Of a stretch of 64,000 bases of DNA, positions 17,044 through 25,535 are shown in pieces. Every line of letters begins with the position of its first letter. The first letter of the stretch is position 1. The notes below the pieces were generated by a model. It saw only the letters and a program-made list of their open reading frames with translations. It was not told the DNA's origin and made no database searches. Position numbers and translations under genes: made by a program. Origin of the DNA: Psychrobacillus sp044762655 (lineage in GTDB: Bacteria; Bacillota; Bacilli; Bacillales_A; Planococcaceae); NCBI RefSeq assembly GCF_044762655.1, contig NZ_JBIWER010000004.1, forward strand, positions 186,001 to 250,000, in the 5' to 3' direction.

Positions 17044-17895
17044 ATGAAAAAGTATTTTAAATTAGCAGCAGTTGGGTTAGCATCTATTACGATTTTAGCG
17101 GCTTGTGGTTCTGGAGAGACTTCTACTTCATCAGAGGGCGGAGATGTTCGCAAGGTAAAAGTGGCATATGACATGGCCTCTAAACCTATTTCTTGGTTAG
17201 ATGACAAAGGTAATGCGACTGGCTACGATGTAGAGGTTATGAAACTAGTGGATGAATTACTTCCTGAATATGAATTTGAATATGTAGGAACTACAAGTGA
17301 TGATCTATTAATCGGAGTAGAGCAAGGTAAATTCCAAGTTGGTGTAAAAAATGCTTTTTGGACAGAAGAACGCACTGAAAAGTTTATTTACCCTAAGGAA
17401 TTTTTAGGATTAAGTAGCGCAGGTCTCGTATTGAAAAAAGAGAATGAGCATATTAAATCATTAGAGGATTTTGCATCTGCCGGTTTCTCATTAGCACCGA
17501 TTGCAGCAAATAATGCACAGTACACAGTAATTGATGAATATAACAAAGCAAACCCAGACAATCCAGTTAAACTAGATGCTGGAGATGCATTTACAGTGGA
17601 TGTAGTTCAATGGGTAAATGAAGGTCGTGTAGACGGTGGTGTCATTATTGAAGGACCATTCCAAAAACAAGTATTAGATGAGGCTGGCCCTTACTACAAC
17701 TTAAAAGATGAAGTAGTTTACAATGAATTTGCTGTTATTAAGACATGGCCATTATTCAACAAAAAAGAGCAAGAGTTTGCAGATGCATTCGACAAAGCTA
17801 TTAAACAATTACAAGAAGATAAGAAAACGAACGAACTTAGCAATGAGTTCTACGGTAGGGACCTTTTTGAAGTGTTAGACAAGGTAGAAAGATAA
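17044..17895 (+). CDS. amino-acid ABC transporter substrate-binding lipoprotein
   Basis: Extracytoplasmic solute receptor of 283 residues with a lipoprotein signal (lipobox LAAC, Cys near residue 20) and a Ser/Gly-rich linker. The SBP family 3 domain follows: VAYDMASKPISWLDDKGNATG, YDVEVMKLV, GVEQGKFQVGV and the C-terminal EFYGRDLFE. It resembles the TcyJ/TcyK class that binds cystine and related sulfur amino acids. It follows the flavoprotein gene by 14 bases with AAGGAG and is under the same SAM-I control. The first ATG at 17038 is too close to the ribosome-binding site, so I chose 17044. Confidence 0.88.
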   Translation: MKKYFKLAAVGLASITILAACGSGETSTSSEGGDVRKVKVAYDMASKPISWLDDKGNATGYDVEVMKLVDELLPEYEFEYVGTTSDDLLIGVEQGKFQVGVKNAFWTEERTEKFIYPKEFLGLSSAGLVLKKENEHIKSLEDFASAGFSLAPIAANNAQYTVIDEYNKANPDNPVKLDAGDAFTVDVVQWVNEGRVDGGVIIEGPFQKQVLDEAGPYYNLKDEVVYNEFAVIKTWPLFNKKEQEFADAFDKAIKQLQEDKKTNELSNEFYGRDLFEVLDKVER

Positions 17896-17911
17896 CAGAT
17901 ATGTTTCCTAT

Positions 17912-17948
17912 AGAGGCTGCCTAGCGTAGGACGCGCAGGCAGCCTTTC
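17912..17948 (+). terminator. intra-operon hairpin after the binding-protein gene
   Basis: AGGCTGCCT pairs with AGGCAGCCT across a 14-base loop and is followed by only TTTC. Such structures after binding-protein genes usually act as partial terminators or mRNA 3' stabilisers, giving more receptor than permease. Confidence 0.6.
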
Positions 17949-17967
17949 AAAATTTTATAGGGGGAAA

Positions 17968-18681
17968 ATGCGTAATATGGAAAAATATTTTGATATATCG
18001 TACATTTGGAATTCGCTACCAGTATTGCTTCCGTTTTTAAAAGTAACTTTTATGGTTGCGGGTTTGTCTATTATTTTCGGGACTTTTTTCGGATTAATCC
18101 TTGCGGTGATGAAACTTGGGAAGAGTAAAATTGCTCAAAAAACTGCGAATTTGTATACTACAATTTTAAGATGTACGCCATCTATCGTGCTACTGTTTTT
18201 AGTGTATTACGGAGTTCCTGCCTTAGCCGATAATTTCGGGTTATATTTACATGATTTAAATACAGCAGTATTTGTAGTCATTACATTTACCCTACAATTC
18301 GCTGCTATTATGTCAGAGGTTATTAGATCTGCCTATGAGTCTATTGAAAAAGGACAATTTGAAGCCGCAGTTAGCGTTGGTCTAAGCCCCTTTCAAGCAT
18401 ATAGACGAATCATTTTCCCACAAGCACTTGTTGTTGGACTTCCTAATTTCGGAAATGGTCTTATCGCATTACTTCAAGAAGGCTCCCTCGCTTATACAAT
18501 CGGGTTAATCGATATCGTTGGTAAAGCGAATTTAATCATTGCCGCTAACTACAATACTCATGCGTTAGAGATCTTCATCGCTCTTGCGATTGTTTACTGG
18601 GTTTTATCTATACTAATTGAAAAATTCTTTGGGAAGCTTGAAAAAGTATTTAGCAAAGGAAAGCAAACAATTAACACGTAA
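17968..18681 (+). CDS. amino-acid ABC transporter permease
   Basis: Inner-membrane permease of 237 residues in the HisM/GlnP family. It has about five transmembrane helices and the EAA loop, seen as EAAVSVGLSPFQAYRRIIFPQAL, which docks on the ATPase. The start ATG 17968 follows AGGGGG. It pairs with the second permease just downstream to make a heterodimeric channel. The substrate is inferred from the operon: a sulfur-containing amino acid or its derivative. Confidence 0.92.
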   Translation: MRNMEKYFDISYIWNSLPVLLPFLKVTFMVAGLSIIFGTFFGLILAVMKLGKSKIAQKTANLYTTILRCTPSIVLLFLVYYGVPALADNFGLYLHDLNTAVFVVITFTLQFAAIMSEVIRSAYESIEKGQFEAAVSVGLSPFQAYRRIIFPQALVVGLPNFGNGLIALLQEGSLAYTIGLIDIVGKANLIIAANYNTHALEIFIALAIVYWVLSILIEKFFGKLEKVFSKGKQTINT

Positions 18682-18693
18682 GGAGTGTAAATA

Positions 18694-19407
18694 ATGTCGG
18701 AAGGTTTAAATTATACGTTTTTAATAGATACATTCTTCGTTGCATTATCCGGTGTGCCAATTACGCTTTTCGTTACGATTGTAGCTTTATTTGTTGCACT
18801 ACCTTTAGGTTTTTTACTTGCTTTAACACGCATTAACCAAGTGCCCGTATTAAATTGGTTCTCTAGAATATACGTTTCTTTCGTCAGAGGTACACCGATC
18901 ATTATTCAAATTTTCATCGTTTATGCAAGTGTGCCATTAATACTCTCGCTTTTCTTTAACCAGTACAATATTAAGATTAACGTCTACGACATCAATCCTA
19001 TTTGGTACGCTTTTATCGTATTCTCTTTCAGCACTACAGCTATATTGATAGAGGTATTTAGATCGGCGTTGAGTACTGTAAACAAAGGACAACTAGAAGC
19101 AGCTCAATCCGTGGGTCTTTCTAATTTCCAAGCCTATCGTCGAATCATTATACCTCAAGCACTAGTCGTTGCTATGCCTAATATTTGTACTGCTACCGTA
19201 AATCTTATAAAAGCTACATCACTCGGCTATGCTATGTCTCTACAGGAAATCACATTGAAGGCGAAAGTAGCAGCAAATGTAGGCTATAACTATGTGGAAG
19301 CTTATATAGATATTTTCCTTGTATATATTATTTTGTGTAGTCTTGTCGAATACGGATTCAAACTATATGAAAAACGCCTACGTAGATACAAGTATGTGAG
19401 CGCTTAA
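18694..19407 (+). CDS. amino-acid ABC transporter permease
   Basis: Second permease of the same importer, 237 residues. Helices begin at LIDTFFVALSGVPITLFVTIVAL, and the EAA loop reads EAAQSVGLSNFQAYRRIIIPQAL. It also carries FVRGTPIIIQIFIVY, the conserved RGTP segment of polar amino-acid permeases. It starts 12 bases after the first permease, with AAGGAGTG. Two different permeases plus one ATPase gene match the TcyLMN layout, where the ATPase dimer energises a heterodimer. Confidence 0.92.
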   Translation: MSEGLNYTFLIDTFFVALSGVPITLFVTIVALFVALPLGFLLALTRINQVPVLNWFSRIYVSFVRGTPIIIQIFIVYASVPLILSLFFNQYNIKINVYDINPIWYAFIVFSFSTTAILIEVFRSALSTVNKGQLEAAQSVGLSNFQAYRRIIIPQALVVAMPNICTATVNLIKATSLGYAMSLQEITLKAKVAANVGYNYVEAYIDIFLVYIILCSLVEYGFKLYEKRLRRYKYVSA

Positions 19408-19419
19408 GGAGGATTAGCC

Positions 19420-20175
19420 ATGTTAAAAATCAATGATATTCATAAATCATTCGGTAAAAACGAGATACTCAAGGGTGTCGATTTAAGTATTGATAAAGGG
19501 GATGTAGTAGTTATTCTCGGTCCAAGTGGATCTGGAAAAACGACTTTACTCCGCTGTATCAATTTTTTAGAAAGAGCCGATAGTGGAAATGCAACTTTTG
19601 GTGATTTACAAGTTAATTTACACGATGCCTCTAAAAAAGATATACATGCGATTCGACAAAAAACGGCTTTCGTTTTTCAAAACTATAATTTATTTAACAA
19701 TAAAACAGCATTGGAAAACGTTACGGAAGGTCTGATCATCGGTCGTAAAATACCTAAGTCAGACGCTATTGCGATTGGTAGAAAAGCTCTAGACAAAGTA
19801 GGTTTATCCGATAAATACGACTCCTACCCTAGCCAGCTTTCCGGTGGCCAGCAGCAGCGAGTTGGAATTGCTCGTGCTGTTGCGTTAAACCCAGATATTA
19901 TCTTATTTGATGAGCCAACCTCTGCATTAGATCCAGAATTGGTTGGCGAAGTACTAACTGTTATGAAAAATATTGCCAATGAAGGTACGACGATGCTAGT
20001 AGTTACACACGAAATGTCATTTGCAAAGGATGTTGCTTCGCACGTCATCTTTATGGATGGAGGAGTAGTAGTGGAAGAAGGTTCCTCTCACGATATCTTC
20101 GTAAGTCCAAAGGAAGAGCGCACGAAGAAATTCTTAAAACGCGTATTACCAGAGGATTATACATTTTATATTTAG
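19420..20175 (+). CDS. amino-acid ABC transporter ATP-binding protein
   Basis: Cytoplasmic ATPase of 251 residues, last gene of the SAM-I operon. Walker A is GPSGSGKTTLLR, the Q-loop is FVFQNYNLFNN, the signature is LSGGQQQRVGIARA, Walker B is IILFDEPTSALDPE, and the switch His is in VVTHEMSFAKDVA. This is the polar amino-acid uptake (PAAT) subfamily of TcyN/GlnQ. A bidirectional terminator follows directly. Confidence 0.95.
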   Translation: MLKINDIHKSFGKNEILKGVDLSIDKGDVVVILGPSGSGKTTLLRCINFLERADSGNATFGDLQVNLHDASKKDIHAIRQKTAFVFQNYNLFNNKTALENVTEGLIIGRKIPKSDAIAIGRKALDKVGLSDKYDSYPSQLSGGQQQRVGIARAVALNPDIILFDEPTSALDPELVGEVLTVMKNIANEGTTMLVVTHEMSFAKDVASHVIFMDGGVVVEEGSSHDIFVSPKEERTKKFLKRVLPEDYTFYI

Positions 20176-20183
20176 AAAAAAAG

Positions 20184-20222
20184 AAGCAGTGGAAAATGAC
20201 AAATCATCTTCCACTGCTTTTA
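20184..20222. terminator. bidirectional terminator between the SAM-I operon and fabI
   Basis: AAGCAGTGGAA / TTCCACTGCTT stem, with an A7 run on the left and TTTT on the right. It lies between converging genes. Confidence 0.85.
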
Positions 20223-20236
20223 TTTATGAATAATAA

Positions 20237-21016
20237 TTAACCCATTATATTGTATCCAGAATCTACGAAGATGACCTCTCCTGTTACACCACTCGACAAA
20301 TTACTCAATAGAGCTACGGTCATATCGCCAACTTCTTGCTGTGTCACATTTCGTTTAAGGGGTGACTTTTCTTCAATCTGATGCAAAATTGTATTGAAAG
20401 AAGCGATTCCCTTTGCCGCTAGTGTTCTAACTGCTCCAGCCGAAACAGCATTTACACGTACATTGTTTTTTCCTAAGTCCAAGGCCAAATACTTAACGGA
20501 TGCTTCTAGAGATGCTTTCGCAATTCCCATCACATTGTACCCTTCTAGTACACGTTCAGCCCCTAAATATGTCATCGTTACGATAGAACCACCCTCTGTC
20601 ATAAACGGAGCTGATTCTCTAGCTGCAGCGATTAGTGAATACGCACTTGTATCCTGAGCGAAAGAATATCCTTCTCTAGATGTTTGTATGAAGTCTCCTT
20701 TAAGATCCTCTGCATGTGCAAATGCGACAGAGTGAACTAGACCATGGATTACTCCAACCTCTTTTCCAATTTGTTGGAAAGCAGCTTTCATACTATCATC
20801 ACTATTTACATCACATTCTACTACTAGTTTTGCATCTAAGTTATTATCCTTCAATAACTTTTCTATTTTTCCAAGGGAACGTTCTTTACGGTATGTAAAG
20901 ATAACATTAGCGCCAACTTCAAATAATGATTTTGCTACTCCCCATGCAAGGCTACGTTCATTCGCAACACCCATCACAACAATATTTTTGTCTTTTAATT
21001 GTATTAAGTCTCTCAT
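20237..21016 (-). CDS. fabI: enoyl-[acyl-carrier-protein] reductase FabI
   Basis: NAD(P)H-dependent reductase of 259 residues that finishes each cycle of type II fatty-acid elongation. The FabI cofactor motif VMGVANERSLAWGVAK replaces the classic GxxxGxG. The catalytic residues have the FabI spacing Tyr150, Tyr160 and Lys167 (TYLGAERVLEGYNVMGIAK). It is therefore the triclosan-sensitive class and not FabL. ATG 21016 follows GGAGG; the TTG at 21028 is inside that site. Upstream is a FapR-like box overlapping the promoter. Confidence 0.95.
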   Translation of the reverse strand: MRDLIQLKDKNIVVMGVANERSLAWGVAKSLFEVGANVIFTYRKERSLGKIEKLLKDNNLDAKLVVECDVNSDDSMKAAFQQIGKEVGVIHGLVHSVAFAHAEDLKGDFIQTSREGYSFAQDTSAYSLIAAARESAPFMTEGGSIVTMTYLGAERVLEGYNVMGIAKASLEASVKYLALDLGKNNVRVNAVSAGAVRTLAAKGIASFNTILHQIEEKSPLKRNVTQQEVGDMTVALLSNLSSGVTGEVIFVDSGYNIMG

Positions 21017-21044
21017 AAGTACCTCCAATTTATTATTTTCATAT

Positions 21045-21076
21045 ATTATACCTGTTATTAGTACCTGGTTATTAGT
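21045..21076 (-). promoter_or_regulatory. fabI promoter with FapR-like operator
   Basis: A perfect -10 TATAAT (complement of 21045-21050) lies just downstream of ATTAGTACCTGGTTATTAGT (21057-21076). The left half matches the FapR consensus half ATTAGTACC exactly; the right half is degenerate. FapR represses fatty-acid genes and is released by malonyl-CoA, and fabI is a known member of that regulon in Bacillus. Confidence 0.55.
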
Positions 21077-21127
21077 TTAATCATACCATAAACTCTCCTT
21101 TTTGCACTAAAATCTCAACAAATCAAA

Positions 21128-21160
21128 AACCAACTATTAATAAAAAAATAGTTGGTTACT
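21128..21160 (-). terminator. terminator of the GMC dehydrogenase operon
   Basis: AACCAACTATT / AATAGTTGGTT stem. On the minus strand it is followed by TTTTGATTTG. Confidence 0.75.
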
Positions 21161-21210
21161 TTATATTATTGAGTTCGGACATTTTAAATCAACACTAAAA
21201 CATAATATAT

Positions 21211-22923
21211 TTAAACGAGCGAACCTCCCGTTTTACTATATTTAATAATTCCTTCTGCACTTTTATAGGCTAGAGCTGCTACTGTTCCCGTAGGATTGTA
21301 GCCCCCATTATGCGGAAAGTTTCCTGCCCCTACTACAAACAGGTTCTCTGCATCCCAGTGTTGTAAATACGGATTTACTACACTATTTTCAGGACTAGCC
21401 CCCATGATAGTGCCGCCCGTATTATGAGTTGTCTGATAACCTACAATATCGTAGTCCGTTATAACCTCTTTTCCTTCTACCGTTTTCGCTCCCATTTCCT
21501 TCATAATATTTTGAGTTACTTTTGTAATATACTTATGCAACGCTCTATCCTGATCTGTAAAATTATACGTCATTTGAAGTAGTGGCAACCCATAAGCGTC
21601 CTTGTATTTACTATCTAAAGATAAATAATTTTCCTTATGCGGCATTGAGGCACCCTGAGCTCCAATTGATAATGTGCGAGTATAGTTGTAAATAGAATTT
21701 TTCTTAAACTCTGCTCCCCAGGTTGGTGTTCCCCGTTGTATTGGATTTGTTTCGATAGGTCTAAATCCTGTTTGTGTGATGGAAATACTACCACCATGAA
21801 TAAAGTCTAAATCACTATGATCAAAGTTATCTGCATTATAATCATCAATCGACATACCAAGGGCTCCTGCCCCCATAAATGTGTTCATTTGTTCTTCAAA
21901 GTAGCCAGTTGCACCCGGTAATATTTGGTAGCAGTAATTTTTACCAAGCGTACCCTTTCCAGTTTCAGGGTCATACTGTTGACCAATATTAGATACCATA
22001 AGCAACTTAGCGTTATTCATAACGTAGCTTGCTAGAACAACTACCTCGGCTTCTTGTATAAACTCTTCTCCAGATTGTGTATCCAAATATTTTACACCAG
22101 TCACCTTATTTCCACTTTTTACGACTTCCACTACATTCGCATGAAACCTCGCTTCAAAATTCCCAGTTTTTGTTGCGGTAGGAATAACCGTTACTTCAGG
22201 TGATGATTTTGCTCCATATTCGCATCCAAATCGTTCACAGAAACCACAGTATTGGCAGGCATTTATGAATTCTCCATCCGGATTTGTATAGGCTTCCGAT
22301 AAGTTAGCAGATGGTAGCATAAATGGAGCATATCCAAGTGATTTGGTTGCCCCTTCAAATTTTTTCAAAATGGGTGTTCTTTTCATAGGAGGAGTAGGAA
22401 AATCCTGCGCTCTCTTCCCCCAAAAAGGATTTTTATCTTCCCCAGAAATTCCTGCGGTCTGATCATATTTATAAAAATAAGGTTCTAGTTCATCATAGGT
22501 AACGCCCCAATCTTGAAGTAAGTAATCACTAGATAATTTATTTGGACCATATTTTTCGTCTGTCATTGTTTTAATTTGAAAATCATACGGATAAAATCTC
22601 CATGTATGCCCATTCCAATGAGTTCCCGAACCCCCAAGGCCATCACCGAGTAAGAAAGAGCTCAACTGTCTCATAGGCAGTGCTGGCATCTTACGATTAT
22701 TTCGAATAGTAATGGTCTCTTTCGCTAAGTCCTGCATCAATTCATAACGGACAGCATACCGATATTCGTCATGTATTTTCTGATAGTCCTCAGTCCCTCG
22801 TTTTCTTCCTCTTTCTAAACCAATAACCTTTAACCCTGCTTTAGCACATTCAGCCGCAATGATTCCACCAGTCCAACCTAAACCAACGATAACCACATCT
22901 ACTTTTGGTAATGTTGTAGCCAT
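21211..22923 (-). CDS. GMC-family oxidoreductase, gluconate 2-dehydrogenase large-subunit type
   Basis: FAD enzyme of 570 residues. It has the N-terminal dinucleotide motif VVIVGLGWTGGIIAAECAKAG and the C-terminal GMC catalytic pattern (GYQTTHNTGGTIMG and NLFVVGAGNFPHNGGYNPTGTVAALAY). A cysteine cluster (CQYCGFCERFGCEYG) is the ferredoxin-like Cys motif typical of the membrane-bound sugar or polyol dehydrogenase class. It pairs with the small subunit encoded 23 bases upstream. The usual third subunit, a triheme cytochrome c, is absent, so the electron acceptor is uncertain. The substrate is a sugar acid or polyol by family only. Confidence 0.88.
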   Translation of the reverse strand: MATTLPKVDVVIVGLGWTGGIIAAECAKAGLKVIGLERGRKRGTEDYQKIHDEYRYAVRYELMQDLAKETITIRNNRKMPALPMRQLSSFLLGDGLGGSGTHWNGHTWRFYPYDFQIKTMTDEKYGPNKLSSDYLLQDWGVTYDELEPYFYKYDQTAGISGEDKNPFWGKRAQDFPTPPMKRTPILKKFEGATKSLGYAPFMLPSANLSEAYTNPDGEFINACQYCGFCERFGCEYGAKSSPEVTVIPTATKTGNFEARFHANVVEVVKSGNKVTGVKYLDTQSGEEFIQEAEVVVLASYVMNNAKLLMVSNIGQQYDPETGKGTLGKNYCYQILPGATGYFEEQMNTFMGAGALGMSIDDYNADNFDHSDLDFIHGGSISITQTGFRPIETNPIQRGTPTWGAEFKKNSIYNYTRTLSIGAQGASMPHKENYLSLDSKYKDAYGLPLLQMTYNFTDQDRALHKYITKVTQNIMKEMGAKTVEGKEVITDYDIVGYQTTHNTGGTIMGASPENSVVNPYLQHWDAENLFVVGAGNFPHNGGYNPTGTVAALAYKSAEGIIKYSKTGGSLV

Positions 22924-22946
22924 AATTTTATCCCTCCTACTTTCCT

Positions 22947-23687
22947 TTACATTCCACCAAGTGACTTTGGCTCAATTTTTTGGAACTTTTCTTTTTCAAT
23001 TACATCAATATAGGCCATTTGGTGACCAGGAAACTCTTTCATTTTCCAACCATCCATGTTGCGATTTCCACCATACATTGGATCTGCATAAGCTCCCTCT
23101 AACGTCGCCGTTCGAAGTAAGCGGAAGAAAAATGCTGAAGTAACTCCCGTCATAGGAATTTCATCTTTTTGAAAAGCAGTTAATATCTCATCCATTTGCT
23201 TAGCTTCTAAACCGGAAAACCCTTTTTCAAATCGTTTATTTGCCTCTTCTTCCAACTTAGCAATTCCCTGCATAAAGATAGACGCTCGTGTCAATCGGCT
23301 CTGATAGCCTTGAGTTTTAGCACCTACAGCGAACGGACCTTGCATGTATTCTTTCGTATTACTTCCGTACTGTCCAGCCAGTTGCCGATCAATAAAATAG
23401 GGAACCCCTAACTCAATAGCCCCTGGCCCTAGATCATCTTTTGGAAAAATACGTTCTGTCGCATTAGAGAGCACATCGAAATCTCTCTGATTTTGAAAGA
23501 ATTGAAACGCTTCGTTAGTATGCATGTCATGATTTGTAGTACCTGTATCAGATACATGTTGACTTGACTTGTCTACATTTAACCCTACTAAGCCACCTAT
23601 TAACCCCCCACCTATTAAAGCACCAGTAGCAATCCCTGTAGTTTTAAGAAAATCTCTTCTTGAATAGTTTTTCGGTTTTTCTGTCAT
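22947..23687 (-). CDS. gluconate 2-dehydrogenase subunit 3 family protein (Tat-exported)
   Basis: Small subunit of 246 residues with a twin-arginine signal, SRRDFLKTTGIATGALIGGG, so the folded complex is probably exported through Tat, carrying the signal-less large subunit by hitchhiking. The mature part has the subunit-3 pattern (LSNATERIFPKDDLGPGAIEL, GVPYFIDRQLAGQYG, MYGGNRNMDGWKMKEFPGHQ). It is first in the two-gene operon. ATG 23687 is preferred over 23693 for spacing from AAGGAG. Confidence 0.88.
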   Translation of the reverse strand: MTEKPKNYSRRDFLKTTGIATGALIGGGLIGGLVGLNVDKSSQHVSDTGTTNHDMHTNEAFQFFQNQRDFDVLSNATERIFPKDDLGPGAIELGVPYFIDRQLAGQYGSNTKEYMQGPFAVGAKTQGYQSRLTRASIFMQGIAKLEEEANKRFEKGFSGLEAKQMDEILTAFQKDEIPMTGVTSAFFFRLLRTATLEGAYADPMYGGNRNMDGWKMKEFPGHQMAYIDVIEKEKFQKIEPKSLGGM

Positions 23688-23929
23688 ATACATTGTCTCC
23701 TTAAAGATAATGATCTTACTAGGACCTTCTTAGAAAAGGATATACAAATCTTCATATTTCTAATCAGTCGACACAACTTTTAGCACCTATAAATATCCAA
23801 AACATGACTGTGGTTGCTAAATAGTCCATTAAATACTTCGAAGAGGTTAGCTCACTTTTAGCTCAAAACGTCTTTCATTCAGTTTTTGGTGGCATTCAGA
23901 CAGATTTTTTGCTTATATACTTCAATACT

Positions 23930-23968
23930 AAAAAAAGCTACTAACTCTCCAAGAGAGCTAGTAGCTTT
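23930..23968 (-). terminator. terminator of the MerR/B12 gene
   Basis: AAAGCTACTA / TAGTAGCTTT outer stem plus an inner CTCTC/GAGAG pairing. On the minus strand a T7 run follows. Confidence 0.85.
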
Positions 23969-23969
23969 G

Positions 23970-24875
23970 TCATTTTATATCAAAAACTTCCTCCAAATCA
24001 TTACTTACGTGAATTGATTTTAGTTGTTTCCCTTTTAAATAATTATGTGAACCCACTCCACCTATATAAAACGTAACCTGGTCTTGTTCACCTGCAAATT
24101 GGTCGAGTCTTCGGAGTAACTTTGGATCCCTTTCAAATGGCAATGTCGTGGATGCTGACAGTAAAACAATTTTTGGTTTTAACTTACTGACTAATGATTC
24201 GATTGCTCCCGGTGCTGGTGATGCACCTACTAAAACAGTTTTCCAACCACGAAGCATGAATTGCAGCAATACTATATGCATCGGCAGCTCATGATTTTCC
24301 TCTGGCAAACATGCACCAATAACTAACGGTGCATCCTCCCTTAGCTGAAAGGTCTTTCTAATTTGTATTAAATAGTCCCGAACACTCATGCTAGAGACTG
24401 CCTCTTGGTATTCGTCCCATTCTTCTCTTTCCCATCTAGCACCTACTTCATGGAGAAAAGGGATAACCACATTACTGATAAATAGATCTAACCCTAACTG
24501 ATGGTAGGCCTGTTGCAATATAAGATTTAATTCTCCTTCATTACAATAAGTTCCTTTTTCTAGTAATTGAATGACGTAATCGTTAAAGTTGTTTAATTTA
24601 GGTGGCTCCGCTATAAAAAAGGCTCCTACATTGTCAGGTTCTTTTTCAATCATCTCTATGGCTTTTTTGATCGAATATCCTTTTTCAGAAAGAATCTTAA
24701 CACTTAATAACGCATTTACATCCTTTTCGCTATATACTCTATATCCATTTTCTAATCGTTCAGGTTGTACAAGCTCATAACGCTCTTCCCATTTACGTAT
24801 AACCTGCTTAGACAAACCAGTGACATCTGAAACTTGCTTAATCGTATATATTCCGTTTCGTCGTGTTTCGTCCAT
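23970..24875 (-). CDS. MerR-family regulator with C-terminal cobalamin-binding domain
   Basis: Regulator of 301 residues. Residues 9-78 form a MerR winged helix (YTIKQVSDVTGLSKQVIRKWEERY, GYRVYSEKDVNALL). Residues about 95-170 form the four-helix cap domain, and 185-300 the B12-binding Rossmann domain (GACLPEENHELPMH, GWKTVLVGASPAP, IGGVG). The likely cobalt-ligand His195 lies in E-N-H-E-L-P. In CarH/LitR photoreceptors the cap carries W-x9-E-H; here it is Trp148, Glu158, then Ala159, so one key residue is missing. The start ATG 24875 follows AAGGAGGGG. It is divergent from a membrane gene, its probable target. Confidence 0.88.
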   Translation of the reverse strand: MDETRRNGIYTIKQVSDVTGLSKQVIRKWEERYELVQPERLENGYRVYSEKDVNALLSVKILSEKGYSIKKAIEMIEKEPDNVGAFFIAEPPKLNNFNDYVIQLLEKGTYCNEGELNLILQQAYHQLGLDLFISNVVIPFLHEVGARWEREEWDEYQEAVSSMSVRDYLIQIRKTFQLREDAPLVIGACLPEENHELPMHIVLLQFMLRGWKTVLVGASPAPGAIESLVSKLKPKIVLLSASTTLPFERDPKLLRRLDQFAGEQDQVTFYIGGVGSHNYLKGKQLKSIHVSNDLEEVFDIK

Positions 24876-25025
24876 AAACGGCACCCCTCCTTACTACAAG
24901 TTTGAAACAATTTGTCCTAAAAGTATGCCTCATTATAATAAAAAATAGTATAACATTCAATATACAAACATTATACAACCATTTAATATAAAGAAAAGAC
25001 CTTAATCGATAGGAAGTGAATTTAA

Positions 25026-25475
25026 GTGAAATTAAATAAAAATTTATATGTAAAGATAGTTATAGACGGAATTATAGCCGGTGTAGGTTTGACCCTCTTT
25101 TTAAAAGTAATTCAGTTTAAAACGGAGTATCAAGTATATACCCTCTTATTAAATATAGATTACATACCATATTTAAACGAGTTTACATTTCCTGAAGTAG
25201 TGGAGGTTGCATTTCATTTACTAGTTTCCATAATACTTTCGGTTTTTTTATTTTTGTTCATTCAACGTCAACAACCAAAGTCTACTGCTAGAGTCATAGG
25301 AATTTGTGTTTCGATTTGTTTTATAATTGGAGCTCTTTACTTTCCAACAACACTTTTATCCAATAGGACCCCAGCAATTTCTAGCATCCCTTCTCTGGTA
25401 TATTGGTTGATCGGACACGTTTTATATGGGTGTCTCTTGGGTATATTATTTAAAATAAGATTATACAAACGTTAG
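25026..25475 (+). CDS. four-helix membrane protein, unknown
   Basis: Membrane protein of 149 residues with about four transmembrane helices (residues 12-26, 61-82, 90-110, 122-142) and conserved-looking VYWLIGHVLYGCLLGILFK near the end. I do not recognise a named family; the GHxxYG pattern resembles YagU/YqhR-like proteins. GTG 25026 follows AGGAAGTGA. The 150-bp spacer from the divergent MerR/B12 gene contains TATACAAACATTATACAA, a suitable MerR-type target, so light- or B12-independent control by that regulator is plausible. Confidence 0.6.
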   Translation: MKLNKNLYVKIVIDGIIAGVGLTLFLKVIQFKTEYQVYTLLLNIDYIPYLNEFTFPEVVEVAFHLLVSIILSVFLFLFIQRQQPKSTARVIGICVSICFIIGALYFPTTLLSNRTPAISSIPSLVYWLIGHVLYGCLLGILFKIRLYKR

Positions 25476-25535
25476 ACAATAAAGAGAAATTATGATATGA
25501 TCCATTTATTAAATAGACAAACAGGATGTGACAAA

